Shown here: positions 44,996 to 55,462 of the stretch, piece after piece
How positions within the stretch are numbered: position 1 is the first letter of the stretch
How the letters are laid out: the number at the start of each line of letters is the position of its first letter
Assembly: GCA_003013855.2 (NCBI GenBank)
Contig: ML058449.1
Location: forward strand, 1 to 64,000
Reading direction: 5' to 3'
DNA from: Liriodendron chinense
Lineage: Eukaryota > Streptophyta > Magnoliopsida > Magnoliales > Magnoliaceae
Length of the DNA: 64,000 bases
The notes under the pieces: model-generated
Seen by the model: the letters and a program-made list of their open reading frames with translations, nothing else
Databases searched by the model: none
Told to the model about the DNA's origin: nothing
Translations under genes and position numbers: made by a program

Positions 44996-46936
44996 TGTTC
45001 GCTCGCCTCAAGTGTAAGGCTGCGATGTAGTAATAAATCTCGGTAAGACCGAGGTCGATCCACAGGGAAAGAGGTAAACAATTCCAAGTACTCTAATAAC
45101 TAGAATCTAAGAAGTTTAAGAAAGTTGTTTTTCACATGAAATAGGAAAATCTGAAAATAAGAAGAACTAGAGCATCAAGGATCCACTTGTAGTAGTCCAA
45201 TGCCAATCTATTCATCCAAGTACAACACAATTAGAATCAAAGTCCTATCTCTCATCTAATTGGAATATATAACATTCAAGTACAAACAGTCCCACTTAAA
45301 TCTGGAAATCAGATTTCTAGTTCTAATGGAGCACATAGAACTTGAACTTGTAGCCTTCGGAGTAACAGCCATGCCTATGGACTATGGCAGGCTCAAGGGT
45401 TACTACAATTCGAATTCAAACAACCCAATCATGGTAATCTTAGAGAATTGCAAGGAGCTCATGTCCGGAGCACACAAACTCTTACAAAACTTCTAAAAAA
45501 CCAAACTTTATTCAAACTAGAACTTCAAAATCCAAAATTAAGAAAATGGTACTTGAAATAAAAGAATTAAAGCATTAGAACCAACTACAAATTTCACCTC
45601 TAGCTCTAGCTAAGAGGTTAGCTAAGGAAAAGCATATTAAAACTAGAACCGGAACTAAGAAAAGGAAGAAAAACTAGCTGGAGGAGGCTAGGAAGCCTCC
45701 TATGACTTGAACTCCTTGCTTCCCACGTCCTTACTTGACTTGGAATAGAAGAGAGCACCTCCTTTTATAGTGCAGCAATAGTACAGCAACATAGCAGAAT
45801 TTGTTTCGCTTGGTACGGCTTAACCAATGGTCGGATTGCCTTCAAATTTGATTTATAGCTTCCTTGTAATGTGATCTTCCCCATAGATGATTTAGATTTC
45901 CAAGATTATCCTCTGAATGGGCCCACCAATCATATCACCGACCGTCTCTCAAAATCGCGCACTTCGGGTACCTTCAGAACCAGTCATCTTGCTTTCAACG
46001 CTCCGGAGTGTACAGATGTCGGATTGATCCCAAATTTTGAACATTGGTAGAAAACTTCCTCCTCTACATGATAGATGGATTAGATTGTCCAAAAAAATCT
46101 CAGAATGTGGTCCGAAAATTAGAACACTTAGATCTTTTATAAACTCTGCGCAGTTGGATCTTTCTGGATGGTCCATCTTTCTTCAACCGGTACGATCAAA
46201 CCACACATTTTTTTGATCTGAAACTATTGTGGTTATTCATATATGGATGTGGTCTAAAAGATGGTCAAAGTAGATTCTTCATATCATCAATGATGGGTAA
46301 CCTGGACCGGCCCAGAGTTGAACAGCGAAATCTGGAACTTTCTGGACAGTTCGTATTGTTTTGGCCACCACGGTCAATCCATAGCTCCGATCGACACGAA
46401 ACCACTTGGGTTAGTTCAGCGTCGAGCTCCTCTTCGACATGGATGTGTTGGATTTCCAAATATCATCAAGATGGCTTCAGAAAACTGTTCCAAAAATCCC
46501 AAAACGGGAATAGCTTGCTGCCTGAAATCTGGAAGTGCAAAATTGCATGGCCGACCGGTCTTGACCGGTCGGACAGGCTGGCCGACCGGTCTTGAACGGT
46601 CTAGACCTGCCTTGCAGATGTCCAGGGAGTGCATCCGACCATTCTTGACTGGTCGGGCCTTCTTGGCAGACCGGTCTTGACCGGTCGGACCCAGTTTTGC
46701 CTTTTTTCTTCTTTCTTTTCTTCTCTCCTTCCTCTCTCTTTGCTTTCTTCTTTCTTTGGTCCACCTTGGGCCTTCATCAAAGGCTCCTAAACATGGTCTT
46801 TTGGTCTCCAATTAGGTGAAGTTCACTCTCATTCCTACAATCACAAAACATGCATTAGATGGGCCTTTTAAACATGAAAACCCTGCATATAATGTGATGT
46901 AATGGGTTGGCAAATGTATAAATTGGAGGTTCAACA
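44996..46936 (-). mobile_element. 3' LTR of B
   Basis: Reverse of TGTTGAACCTCC...GAGGCGAGCGAACA. Minus-strand TATA box CTATAAAAG (CTTTTATA at 45762-45769), GACCGGTC pairs at 46551-46690 and leader hairpin at 45597-45617. The sequence between the palindromes and the TATA box (about 45800-46540) is absent from F. Confidence 0.88.
46551..46690. repeat. GACCGGTC array in B 3' LTR
   Basis: Pairs of the form GACCGGTCTTGACCGGTC with two-base spacers, about 0.8 kb from the TATA box. The 5' LTR counterpart is at 61283-61424 and is better preserved. Confidence 0.85.
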
Positions 46937-48062
46937 CACCCCCCAACCAGCTTTTTGCTAGTCCCGAGCAAAACATGCTTGAATAAGTTCAAACCTCCAA
47001 AAACCAACTCTCCTTCAGAAACCATGTTTCTATCCATTCCAAGACATACAAGTATAAAATTTGGAGAAATTAGGTGATAGAAGTTGAAACCTTAAACTCT
47101 CAAAGCATAATAAGTGTTTACATGAAATTCCTGCTGATTGATTGATAATAGAAGAACTCGAACAACTTCAACCTAGTGTGCATAGTGAAAGTTCATCTCA
47201 TGAGTTTCTGGGATTATCTTCTTCTTAGATCAACTAAACTTTAGATCTCAAGGTGTATAGAGCAACAACAAGCCTATGACAGGAATTTGCCTTACCGTCC
47301 TTCCGACGGCTTTCACACTACGTCTCATTTCCAGCTTTGGTTACGGGTAGACCATCCCTCGGTTGGTAATAGGTAGCCCTTTTCGGAATTTTCCACCATT
47401 TTTCCATCATTCCCGATTTCATCCTTTCTTTTCCTTTTTCTTTTAATTTAGATAGGATTTTTATAAATCCATATCTTTCGTTATTTTCCCATGGACAAGG
47501 ATGGACAAAATACCCCGGCTTGGTTTCTCAACACCTTTAAATCAAAGTCTAGCTAATCCATAAATCACATAATCCTTTCAACCCATGAAAATCGTGTAAT
47601 GTGAACTAGGTGTAAAAAGTGTTCAAATTTTCTATCGATCACAACAATAGGGGAACTAACATATAAAACCATTATGTTGGGAGAAATTCAAGACTTACAA
47701 CCTCACACACTTCATATCTCCTCTTCTTATACTCATATCATCTCGAATGCATGGAAATAAGGTTTTCTAAAAGAGTTTTGAAATTTTAGAAAATTCGAAA
47801 AAATTTGCGCATATGAGGCTCGAAATGTTGCATCATGCTAGATGAAGGATCTCATCTCACCCCCCAACCAAAATCTTACAATGTCCTCAATGTAACAAGA
47901 TATACAATAAGCATGACATGAGAGCAATGAAATAAAACAAAGGAGAGTGAGAACGAGAATACCTGAGGTAGCAAGTTGATCAATGCTAGCATCTTCCATT
48001 GTCTCGATGAGACTTATTCAATCCTAATTTCAGAAAAAATAAATCCTAACCTACCTACCTAC
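46937..48062 (-). other. B 3' non-coding segment and polypurine tract
   Basis: Minus-strand counterpart of the segment shared by all relatives here. CACCCCCCAACCAGC at the LTR border is the reversed polypurine tract. Confidence 0.7.
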
Positions 48063-49582
48063 CTACCTTTGATTAGTCCGATCGACTACATGATCAAATT
48101 TGAGCAGGATCTTCATGAATTTCAATAAATTTCTCATGAGGACCATCCAAAGTCCTACTCGACAGTAGACATGGGTGCTTGTCTCCATTGAAGTCCAATA
48201 TTTATGTGCACCACATGCATCATAGGAGGAGATAAGAGCAGCAAAAAGATATCTCCTCAAATTCTGATTTGGGTTATGATTGAATAAAAATGGGTCATCC
48301 CAATCAGAATTTTCACTGGGCTGAAGGACCCATGATGCTGGAGAGACATTTATCAAGTTTTCATTGGTTAAAGATGTCTCCTCCACAAATTCAGAATTAT
48401 ATGGTGCTTCCACAAACAATGGTAAAGAGTGTAAAATAGTGGAATGGTGTTCTTCAGGCACTGACACCGTGTCCAACAAAATGTCCAACTCCTTAATCAT
48501 CTCATCATCAAGATCATAAGATTGGGCCAAGCATTCCTCTAGGAAATCGAGATAGTCAGATGAAGGATCTTGATCTTGCTTGAGTGAGTGCAAAAATTCA
48601 GTTTCGATGGTGAGGGACTCTCCCTCCGTAGAGTGGAATTCTTCCAAACTAAGTTCTCCATAACTAGTATGAGGCACCGAGTCGGAAGTATGTAAGGCTT
48701 TAACAATCTCTTGAATAATGGGGTCGTTTGAATTTTCAAAGTGAGCTAAGCATTCGTCCAAAGAATCTGAATTTTCACTCATGGGAGTCTCATTCTCCAC
48801 ATTAAAATTAAACATGGCAAGTTGGTGGAGTGACTCAAAAATATCAACTTCGGCCGTCTCTCTAGCATGCATATCCTTTAGAGACTCATAATCATTATGC
48901 CCTTGGGAAAAAGAAACCATAGGTTCATAACCATTCACCAAACCCTCATTGTAGGCAACCCAACCCCACTACCACTTTCAAATTTTATGGATTCCTCGGG
49001 TTCGTCAACCGTCATTGAAATCTCTTCATCATTAAGTTCAAAGCATCCAAAAGAGATAGTGGACTCACCATAATTGATGATGACATTGGGATCATCGAAA
49101 TCAATCTCCTCTAAAAGTTTAGTCATTAAATCGAAAGAGGGTTGGGCTTGGATAGCCTCATCGTCCTCATTGTTGGGGATTGATTCGGTGTTCCCAATGT
49201 TGGGTTTAATATTTTGAGATGGCGAGAGGCTTTGTATGCATTGCTCAGTTATTTTCATAAACTCTCGCAGCACATCCTCAAGAGTTCGTGTCGGTTGCGG
49301 CTCATGAGAAAGAAACTCTTGAGGATAGTTGTTGGCATCCATGGTTGGCTCATCTTCCAAGTTGAAATTTTGATGCTCCCACCAATTTGGATTATGCATG
49401 TCATATGTTGGGCTTTTAGATGGTTATTGATATGTGTAGCCATACAAGTGATCATACATTGTCCTAACTGGTGGAACATTATTCATCTCTTTCCGATACT
49501 CTCCCATTGTCTTACGTTGTGTCTTAATATGTGTATTGTTTTCATTAATGTAATCACGCATCGTCTTACGTGGGGAGGTAGT
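48063..49582 (-). pseudogene. B ORF, middle and C-terminal part
   Basis: Homologue of the F ORF, read leftwards from the A insertion. It is broken by a TAA at 49424-49426 (glutamine-proline context in F) and a frameshift at about 48935-48962. Open pieces are 48935-49399 and 48063-48941. The gag-tail box NPNWWEHQNFNLEDE and two linker units, ECLAHFENSNDPIIQEIVKA and ECLAQSYDLDDEMIKELDIL, are clear. Unlike F, the frame reads through WDDPFLFNHNP (CAG where F has TAG) for about 65 more codons to TGA-bounded 48063, so the longer version is probably ancestral. Confidence 0.7.
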
Positions 49583-49846
49583 GGAGGTGTTAAACCTCCA
49601 ATTTATACATTGCATTGCCCATTACACAACAAGGTTTGCATGATTTTCATGGTTTAAAGGCCCACCTAACACATGTTTTTGTGATTATAGGGATGAGAGT
49701 GGACTTCATTCAAATACGAGACAAAAGAATGCATTTGAAGCTATTGCATGAAGTCCTAAGATGACCAAAGAAAGAAGAAGAAAGAGAACCAAAGAAAGAA
49801 GAAAGAAGAGAAGAAAAAGAAAAAAAGAAGAACAATTTGAAGAGGG

Positions 49847-50132
49847 CTGACCGGTCACGACCGGTCAGCCATGGTTGCTGATCAAAGAGGAGAACAGGCC
49901 GACCGGTCTTGACCGGTCGGCCACGCATATTGGAAGATGGACAGAGGAGCCCGACCGGTCATGATCGGTTGGCTGTATACACTGGAATAAGATGGAAAAA
50001 TTGGTCCGACCGGTCATGACCGGTCGGCCACAATTGTTGGAACAATGGACAGCCAGTCCGATCGGTCATGACCGGTCGGCTGTGCTCCTGGAGTGCTTCA
50101 AAAAATCAGTCCGACAGGTCACGACCGGTCGG
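49847..50132. repeat. GACCGGTC palindrome array in A 5' LTR
   Basis: Six units GACCGGTC-NN-GACCGGTC, each usually flanked by CC and GG so that the whole unit is self-complementary, at roughly 45-60 bp spacing; it ends about 100 bp before the TATA box. Copy in 3' LTR: 58136-58422. Some units decayed by single transitions in one LTR only. Confidence 0.92.
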
Positions 50133-50228
50133 CTCTGCGTAACATGATTCCTTTCTAAATCAGGACTCCGGAAATTGCTGCGCAATGCGTAATCTTTCGC
50201 AGAATCCGACGCAAGGGAGGCTGTTTGC

Positions 50229-50236
50229 TATAAAAG
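50229..50236 (+). promoter_or_regulatory. TATA box of A 5' LTR
   Basis: TATAAAAG, followed by GACACCTAGGGGTTCTTCC, where CCTAGG is repeated in inverted form. 3' LTR copy at 58519-58526. Confidence 0.75.
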
Positions 50237-50397
50237 GACACCTAGGGGTTCTTCCTAGGGTATCAGAGAGGCTAAGGAACGTGAGTTTGGAGAGTGAAGG
50301 CAATTGTGGAGCGGCTGCAACTCTTCTATTCGGGTTTTTCTATTTTTATGCTTTATTTCAGAGTTTTTAGTTGTAGCATGACAATGCTCGGCTAGAA

Positions 50398-50419
50398 CCT
50401 CTCAGCTAAGGCTGAGAGG
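50398..50419 (+). other. Leader hairpin in A 5' LTR
   Basis: Perfect 9-bp arms CCTCTCAGC and GCTGAGAGG around TAAG. At the fifth stem pair A has C-G where C and F have T-A, keeping pairing. 3' LTR copy at 58688-58709. Confidence 0.7.
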
Positions 50420-50974
50420 TGAAGCTTGTAGCTAATTCTATGTTGATTTCAGTTTAATTCAAGTAATTTACATTCAAGTTTGGATTTTTACATGATTTAG
50501 TTCCAAATAATGGTAGTTTGAGATGTTTTATCTGAGTTTATGTGCTCCGGACATGAATTCCTTTTAATTCTCTGAGATTATCATGTTTGTTTATCTAAAT
50601 TCGGATTATAGTAATCCTTGAGCAGGCCATAGTCCAGAGGCATGGCTGTTACTCTGCAGGCTATGGTTTGAGTTTAGTATTGATTTTATTGGACTAGAAC
50701 TTGGAAGTTCAACTTGAATGTGATGGAATGTGTCTGAATGCTTTATTCTCCAACTAGATAAGAGATAGGACTTCAAATCTAGTTGTGTTACCTACTTGGA
50801 TTGACTGAATTGACATAGGATTGCTACAAGTGGATCCTTGAAAGCCTTAGTACTTTATCTCTGATTTTTCATTAAATTCCTGTTTTAAGTAAACACTCTA
50901 TTAAATCTGATTTCTTTTAAAAACTGAGTTGCTGGAGTGATTTGGGAGCTGTCACTATTTCCCTGTGGATCGAC

Positions 50975-50989
50975 CTCGGTCTTACCGAG
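50975..50989 (+). other. U5 hairpin near the A LTR end
   Basis: CTCGGT and ACCGAG arms around CTT, 44 bp before the LTR end; retained in H, F and most LTRs here, decayed in C 5' LTR and I. Confidence 0.6.
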
Positions 50990-51039
50990 TTTTTATTACT
51001 ACATCGCAGCCTTACACTTGAGGCGAGCGAACAAGTTTT

Positions 51040-51057
51040 TGGCGCCGCTGCCGGGGA
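51040..51057 (+). other. Primer binding site, tRNA-Asp, element A
   Basis: TGGCGCCGCTGCCGGGGA, one mismatch (C for T) to the tRNA-Asp complement present in C and F. Confidence 0.85.
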
Positions 51058-51284
51058 ATTAGATAACGGTTTTCGAATAGTTTCAGTGGCTGTAGAAGTA
51101 GTAGTAGATAGTTTTTCTGATTTTCTTAGAACTAACAAGTTTTTCTGTTTTGTAGGAATTTTTCTCTAGTTCAAGCGCATCAGGTGATACCTTTCTAACT
51201 TAGCTTCTGCAGAATTTTTTTCAGATTAGTTCAGATTTCAGTTTTCTAGGATAGGATTAGTTTCAATTTCTGGTTGAGTGGTTT

Positions 51285-51425
51285 ATGTCCCGTTGGGAAC
51301 GTAATCACTCAAATCGTCTCCAATCTGAAGGTGGTTTAGTTGGACCATTGTCAGTCCATAGACGAGTCCGGAATTATCTAGAGCATTGTGAAAGTTTGGG
51401 GAGTATGGATCAAACACCTTTAAGG

Positions 51426-51462
<37 letters not shown>

Positions 51463-52111
51463 TACTCCAACGACAAACGCAAATCAGGAAGGAGTAGGAG
51501 AGAATGAGGTACATAATGTTCCTCCAATGAGATCACTACGGGATTACCTACAACCTGCTCGTACAATTACACCTTCTTGCATAGTTCTACTAGCTAACGG
51601 TGGGACCCTTGACATAAAACCGGGTGTAATCCAACCTTTACCTAAATTCCATGGGCTAGACTCTGACCGCCCATACTTACACTTGCAAGAATTCGAAGAA
51701 GTGTTGGCCACCTTGCATTATCCCAATGTTTCTGAGGATACAATCAGACTTAAGCTTTTTCCCTTCACTTTGAAAGAAAGAGCCAAAGATTGGCTTCACT
51801 CTCTTAGACCACGCTCGATTGGGTCATGGGTTGAAATGAACCGGGAATTCTTGAAAAAGTTCTTCCCGGCTCATAAAACGAACACCCTTCGAAGAGCCAT
51901 AATGAATTTTTCGGCTAAAGAAGGTGAATCTTTCTTTCAGTGTTGGGAAAGATTTAAGGAACTCCTGCTTGCTTGCCCACATCATGGCTATGAGAGTTGG
52001 CGAGTTATAAATTTTTTCAATGATGGATTAAGTTCCAATATGCGCCAATTTGTGGAAATGATGTGCAATGGCGAGTTTATGAGTAAAAATCCAGATGATG
52101 CTTGGAGTTAA
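51285..52111 (+). pseudogene. gag: Athila gag, N-terminal and core part (element A)
   Basis: Starts at ATG 51285 (MSRWERNHSNRLQSEGG), meets the 31-base poly-C tract (51432-51462), and the true frame after the tract is shifted (PTPTTNANQEGVGENE, then RSLRDYLQPARTITPSCI from 51527). The retro-gag domain follows: FHGLDSDRPYLHLQEF, LKLFPFTLKERAKDWLHSL, FFQCWERFKELLLACPHHG. It ends at TAA 52109-52111 (AWS-LDM) where C shows a tyrosine codon at the matching place. If the poly-C length is a sequencing error, the first lesion disappears. A particle-forming protein by homology. Confidence 0.85.
51432..51462. repeat. 31-base poly-C tract in A gag
   Basis: An uninterrupted run of C that would encode polyproline. 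Its length decides the gag frame. Absent from the matching part of C gag. Confidence 0.9.
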
Positions 52112-52816
52112 TTGGACATGTTGGCTGAAAACGCCCAATCTTGGGATACCTCGGATAAACCCAAGAACCCCAAGCCCACTCAAGAAAAAGGAGGGATCTA
52201 TGTCCTTAAAGAGGAAGACGACGTGAATGTAAGGATAGCCAACCTCACAAGGAAGGTTGAAGCCATGGAACTTAGCAAAAGTGGAGTTCCCAAGTCCAAG
52301 GAAGCCGTTGAAACTACATGTAGGATTTGCCTCACCGACTTACACGCTACGCAAGATTGTCCCACAATTCCTGCATTTAAGGAAGTGCTACAAGAGACAG
52401 CCAATGCCACATATGGTTATCAACGGCCCTTCAATGGACCGGTAGGTAATGCGTACAATGAGAGTTGGAAGAAACACCCAAATTTCAGTTGGAAGAATGC
52501 TCCTACGGGCAATCCTACCAACTCCCAAAGAGGTCCACCCATGCAAAATATGGCCCCACCTCAATTCTCATTGGAGGATACCTTGAAAATGTTTATGCAA
52601 GGGCAAGCGCAAATAAATGAATCGAATCAGCAAATGTTCCAAGAGCTGAAAGTCTCGGTTGATGAGATTAAGGGACGCTTGAATGCTAGGGAAGGGACCT
52701 TTCCGGCCCAACCTCAGCCCAATCCAAAGCAAGTACATGAAGTGAGCATCCCTAATCCTTCCAACCAAAACATGGAGCAAGCTAAATCCATTACCACCCT
52801 TAAAAGTGGTAAATAA
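52112..52816 (+). pseudogene. Athila gag tail (element A)
   Basis: Same frame as the gag core. Contains an intact zinc knuckle CRICLTDLHATQDC (C-X2-C-X4-H-X4-C), which binds RNA, then SWKKHPNFSWKNAP and FSLEDTLKMFMQGQAQ, the segment that the F and B ORFs resemble. Ends at TAA 52814-52816 (SGK-IDK), a single-codon lesion upstream of the protease. Confidence 0.85.
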
Positions 52817-55462
52817 ATTGACAAGACTATTCCGGTGAAGGCCGATGAGCCTAATGATCCGGTAAATTCTGAGGATGAAAATGGATCTAACTTAGCTCCA
52901 CAACAACCGGAACGCATTTACAAGCCCGTAGCACCATTCCCTTCGAGATTGGTTGCCCCAAAATCTCTCCCAAACTCTCAAGATATTCTAGAGATTTTCA
53001 GACAAGTCAAGATCAATATCCCTTTGCTTGACACCATTAAACAAATCCCCTCTTATGCCAAGTTTCTAAAAGACCTATGCACAACAAAACGCAAATATAA
53101 TGTGCAGCAAAAGGCCTTCTTAACTAAGCAAGTGAGTGCTATCCTCACTCAAAAGACCCCCCCAAAATTCAAAGATCCCGGTAGTCCCACCGTCTCATGT
53201 ATCATTGGAGACTACCGGATTGAACGTGCTTTGTTAGACTTGGGGGCAAGTGTGAACTTGATCCCATACTCGGTATATGAGCAATTGGGTCTTGGTGAAT
53301 TAAAACCCACCAAAACCACGTTGCAACTCGCTGATAGATCTATTCGTGTACCGAGGGGGATAGTTGAGGATGTTCTAGTCCAAGTTGACAAATTCTACTA
53401 CCTAGTAGATTTTATAGTCTTGGACACACAACCGGTTTTGGATGCTAGCACCCAAATACCGGTAATATTAGGCCGCCCATTCCTTGCCACATCAAACGCA
53501 ATCATCAATTGTCGGAATGTGGTGATGCAACTATCTTTTGGAAACATGACACTAGAGGTGAATGTGTTTCACTTAGGCAAAAGACATAGGGATGTTGATG
53601 ATGATGAGTTCTTCGAGATAAACATGCTTGAAACCTTTGAAGAAGAAGAACTCCTCCAACTTGAACCACTAGAAAGCTTGGAGACATGCTTAGCACATTT
53701 CATGGATTCTGAAGATCCCATCATTAGTGAGATTGTGCAGGCATTAAATATAGAAAGACCGGTGGTAGATATTAGCCGGTGGAGGCCCCACTTTGAAAAA
53801 TTGCCACCAACCACATCAAGGCCTCTACCGTCTAACATCAAACCACCGAAGCTTGACCTTAAACCATTACCATCCGAGCTTAAATACGTATATTTGGGTC
53901 AAGAGGAAACGTTCCCAGTTGTCATTGCCTCCCACCTAGAGAAAGACCAAGAGCTTAAGTTGATTGAGTTACTCAAAGAACATAGGGAAGCCATAGGTTG
54001 GACAATAGCGGATCTCAAAGGGATAGATCCTTCGGTTTGCACTCACCGAATACACCTTGAAGAAAATGCAAAAACGACTAGACAACCTCAAAGACGGCTA
54101 AACCCAAACATGATGGAGGTTGTCAAAGCCGAGGTGTTAAAGCTATTGGATGTGGGTATCATCTACCCCATCTCAGATAGCCAATGGGTGAGTCCTACCC
54201 AAGTTGTCCCCAAGAAATCCGGTATTACCATCATTGAAAACGCCAACAACGAGCTTATACCGACTAGGGTGACCACCGGTTGGCGTATGTGCATTGATTA
54301 TAGGAAGCTCAACACGGTCACTAGAAAAGATCACTTCCCTCTCCCATTTATGGATCAAATTTTGGAGAGGTTGGCAGGCCATCCCTATTATTGCTTCCTA
54401 GATGGCTATTCCGGATACAACCAAATTGAGATAGCTCCGGAAGACCAAGAGAAAACCACATTTACATGCCCGTTTGGTACCTTCGCTTACCGAAGGATGC
54501 CATTCGGGTTATGTAATGCACCCGCCACATTCCAACGATGCATGTTGAGTATTTTCTCAGACATGGTGGGTGAGTTTCTTGAGGTGTTCATGGATGACTT
54601 TTCTGTTTTTGGTTGTACATTTGATGAGTGTCTCGAGCACTTGAAGTTGGTCTTGATGAGGTGTGAGGAAAAGCAACTTGTATTAAACTGGGAAAAGTGC
54701 CATTTCATGGTACAAAGAGGAATAGTCCTTGGACATATCATCTCGTCCAATGAAATAGAGGTAGACCGGGCGAAAATTGACGTAATTTCCAATCTACCAC
54801 CACCAAAAAGCATACGCGATGTGCGGTCCTTCCTTGGACACGCCGGTTTCTATCGAAGGTTTATAAAGGACTTTAGTCACATCTCAAGGCCTTTATGCAA
54901 CCTTCTACAAAAGGAGAACCAATTTGAGTGGAGTGCCAAATGTCAATTAGCTTTTTCAAAGCTAAAAGACATGTTGACATCCGCTCCTATCATGCAACCA
55001 CCAGATTGGTCCATGCCTTTTGAGTTGATGTGCGATGCGAGCGATTTTGCTATTGGGGCGGTGTTAGGACAAAAGAAAGATAAAAAGCCCCATGTCATTT
55101 ACTATGCAAGTAGGACCTTGAATCCTGCCCAAGTTAATTATTCGACTATGGAGAAAGAGCTCCTAGCTGTCATTTTTGCCTTGGACAAATTCAGGCCATA
55201 CTTAATAGGATCCAAAGTTATTGTGTACACGGATCATGCGGCACTGAAATACCTTCTTTCTAAGAAGGATGCTAAGCCCCGCTTGCTTAGATGGATCCTA
55301 CTCCTTCAAGAATTCGACTTGGAGATCAAAGATAAGAAGGGGGTAGAAAATGTGGTGGCGGATCATCTATCCCGCCTAGTCCTACCAAATTCCATTGACG
55401 AGTCACCTATTGAGGACTCATTCCCTGATGAGCAACTCTTTGTTGCTATGCATCCACCATAG
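52817..55462 (+). pseudogene. Athila protease, RT and RNase H (element A)
   Basis: About 875 open codons. Protease DLGAS at residues 135-139 counted from 52835; acidic linker around residues 250-310 with LETCLAHFMDSEDPIISEIV; RT blocks WRMCIDYRKLNTVTRKDHF, FLDGYSGYNQIEI, YRRMPFGLCNAPATF and catalytic FMDD at about residue 584; RNase H with MCDASDFAIGAVLG (about 732), MEKELLAVIFALDKF, YTDHAALKYLL and VVADHLSRL near 850. A TAG at 55460-55462 replaces the tryptophan of PWYADIANYL. All catalytic residues are intact, so the enzyme block is the best preserved in the window. Confidence 0.93.

Larger units (their letters stand above)
49588..51033 (+). mobile_element. 5' LTR of A
   Basis: TGTTAAACCTCC (3' LTR TGTTGAACC) to GCGAGCGAACA. 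U3 with six palindrome pairs, TATA box, leader hairpin and U5 hairpin. Confidence 0.93.

Noticed and set aside
46416..46811. Lysine/arginine-rich ORFs in the B LTR (also 61107-61514)
   Set aside because: Low-complexity translation of an AAG/CTT-rich part of U3 plus palindromes; differs between the two LTRs.
49847..50132. CRISPR-like array of palindromes
   Set aside because: Repeats are 18-22 bp with similar, not unique, intervening sequence, inside an LTR promoter region and present in many LTRs.
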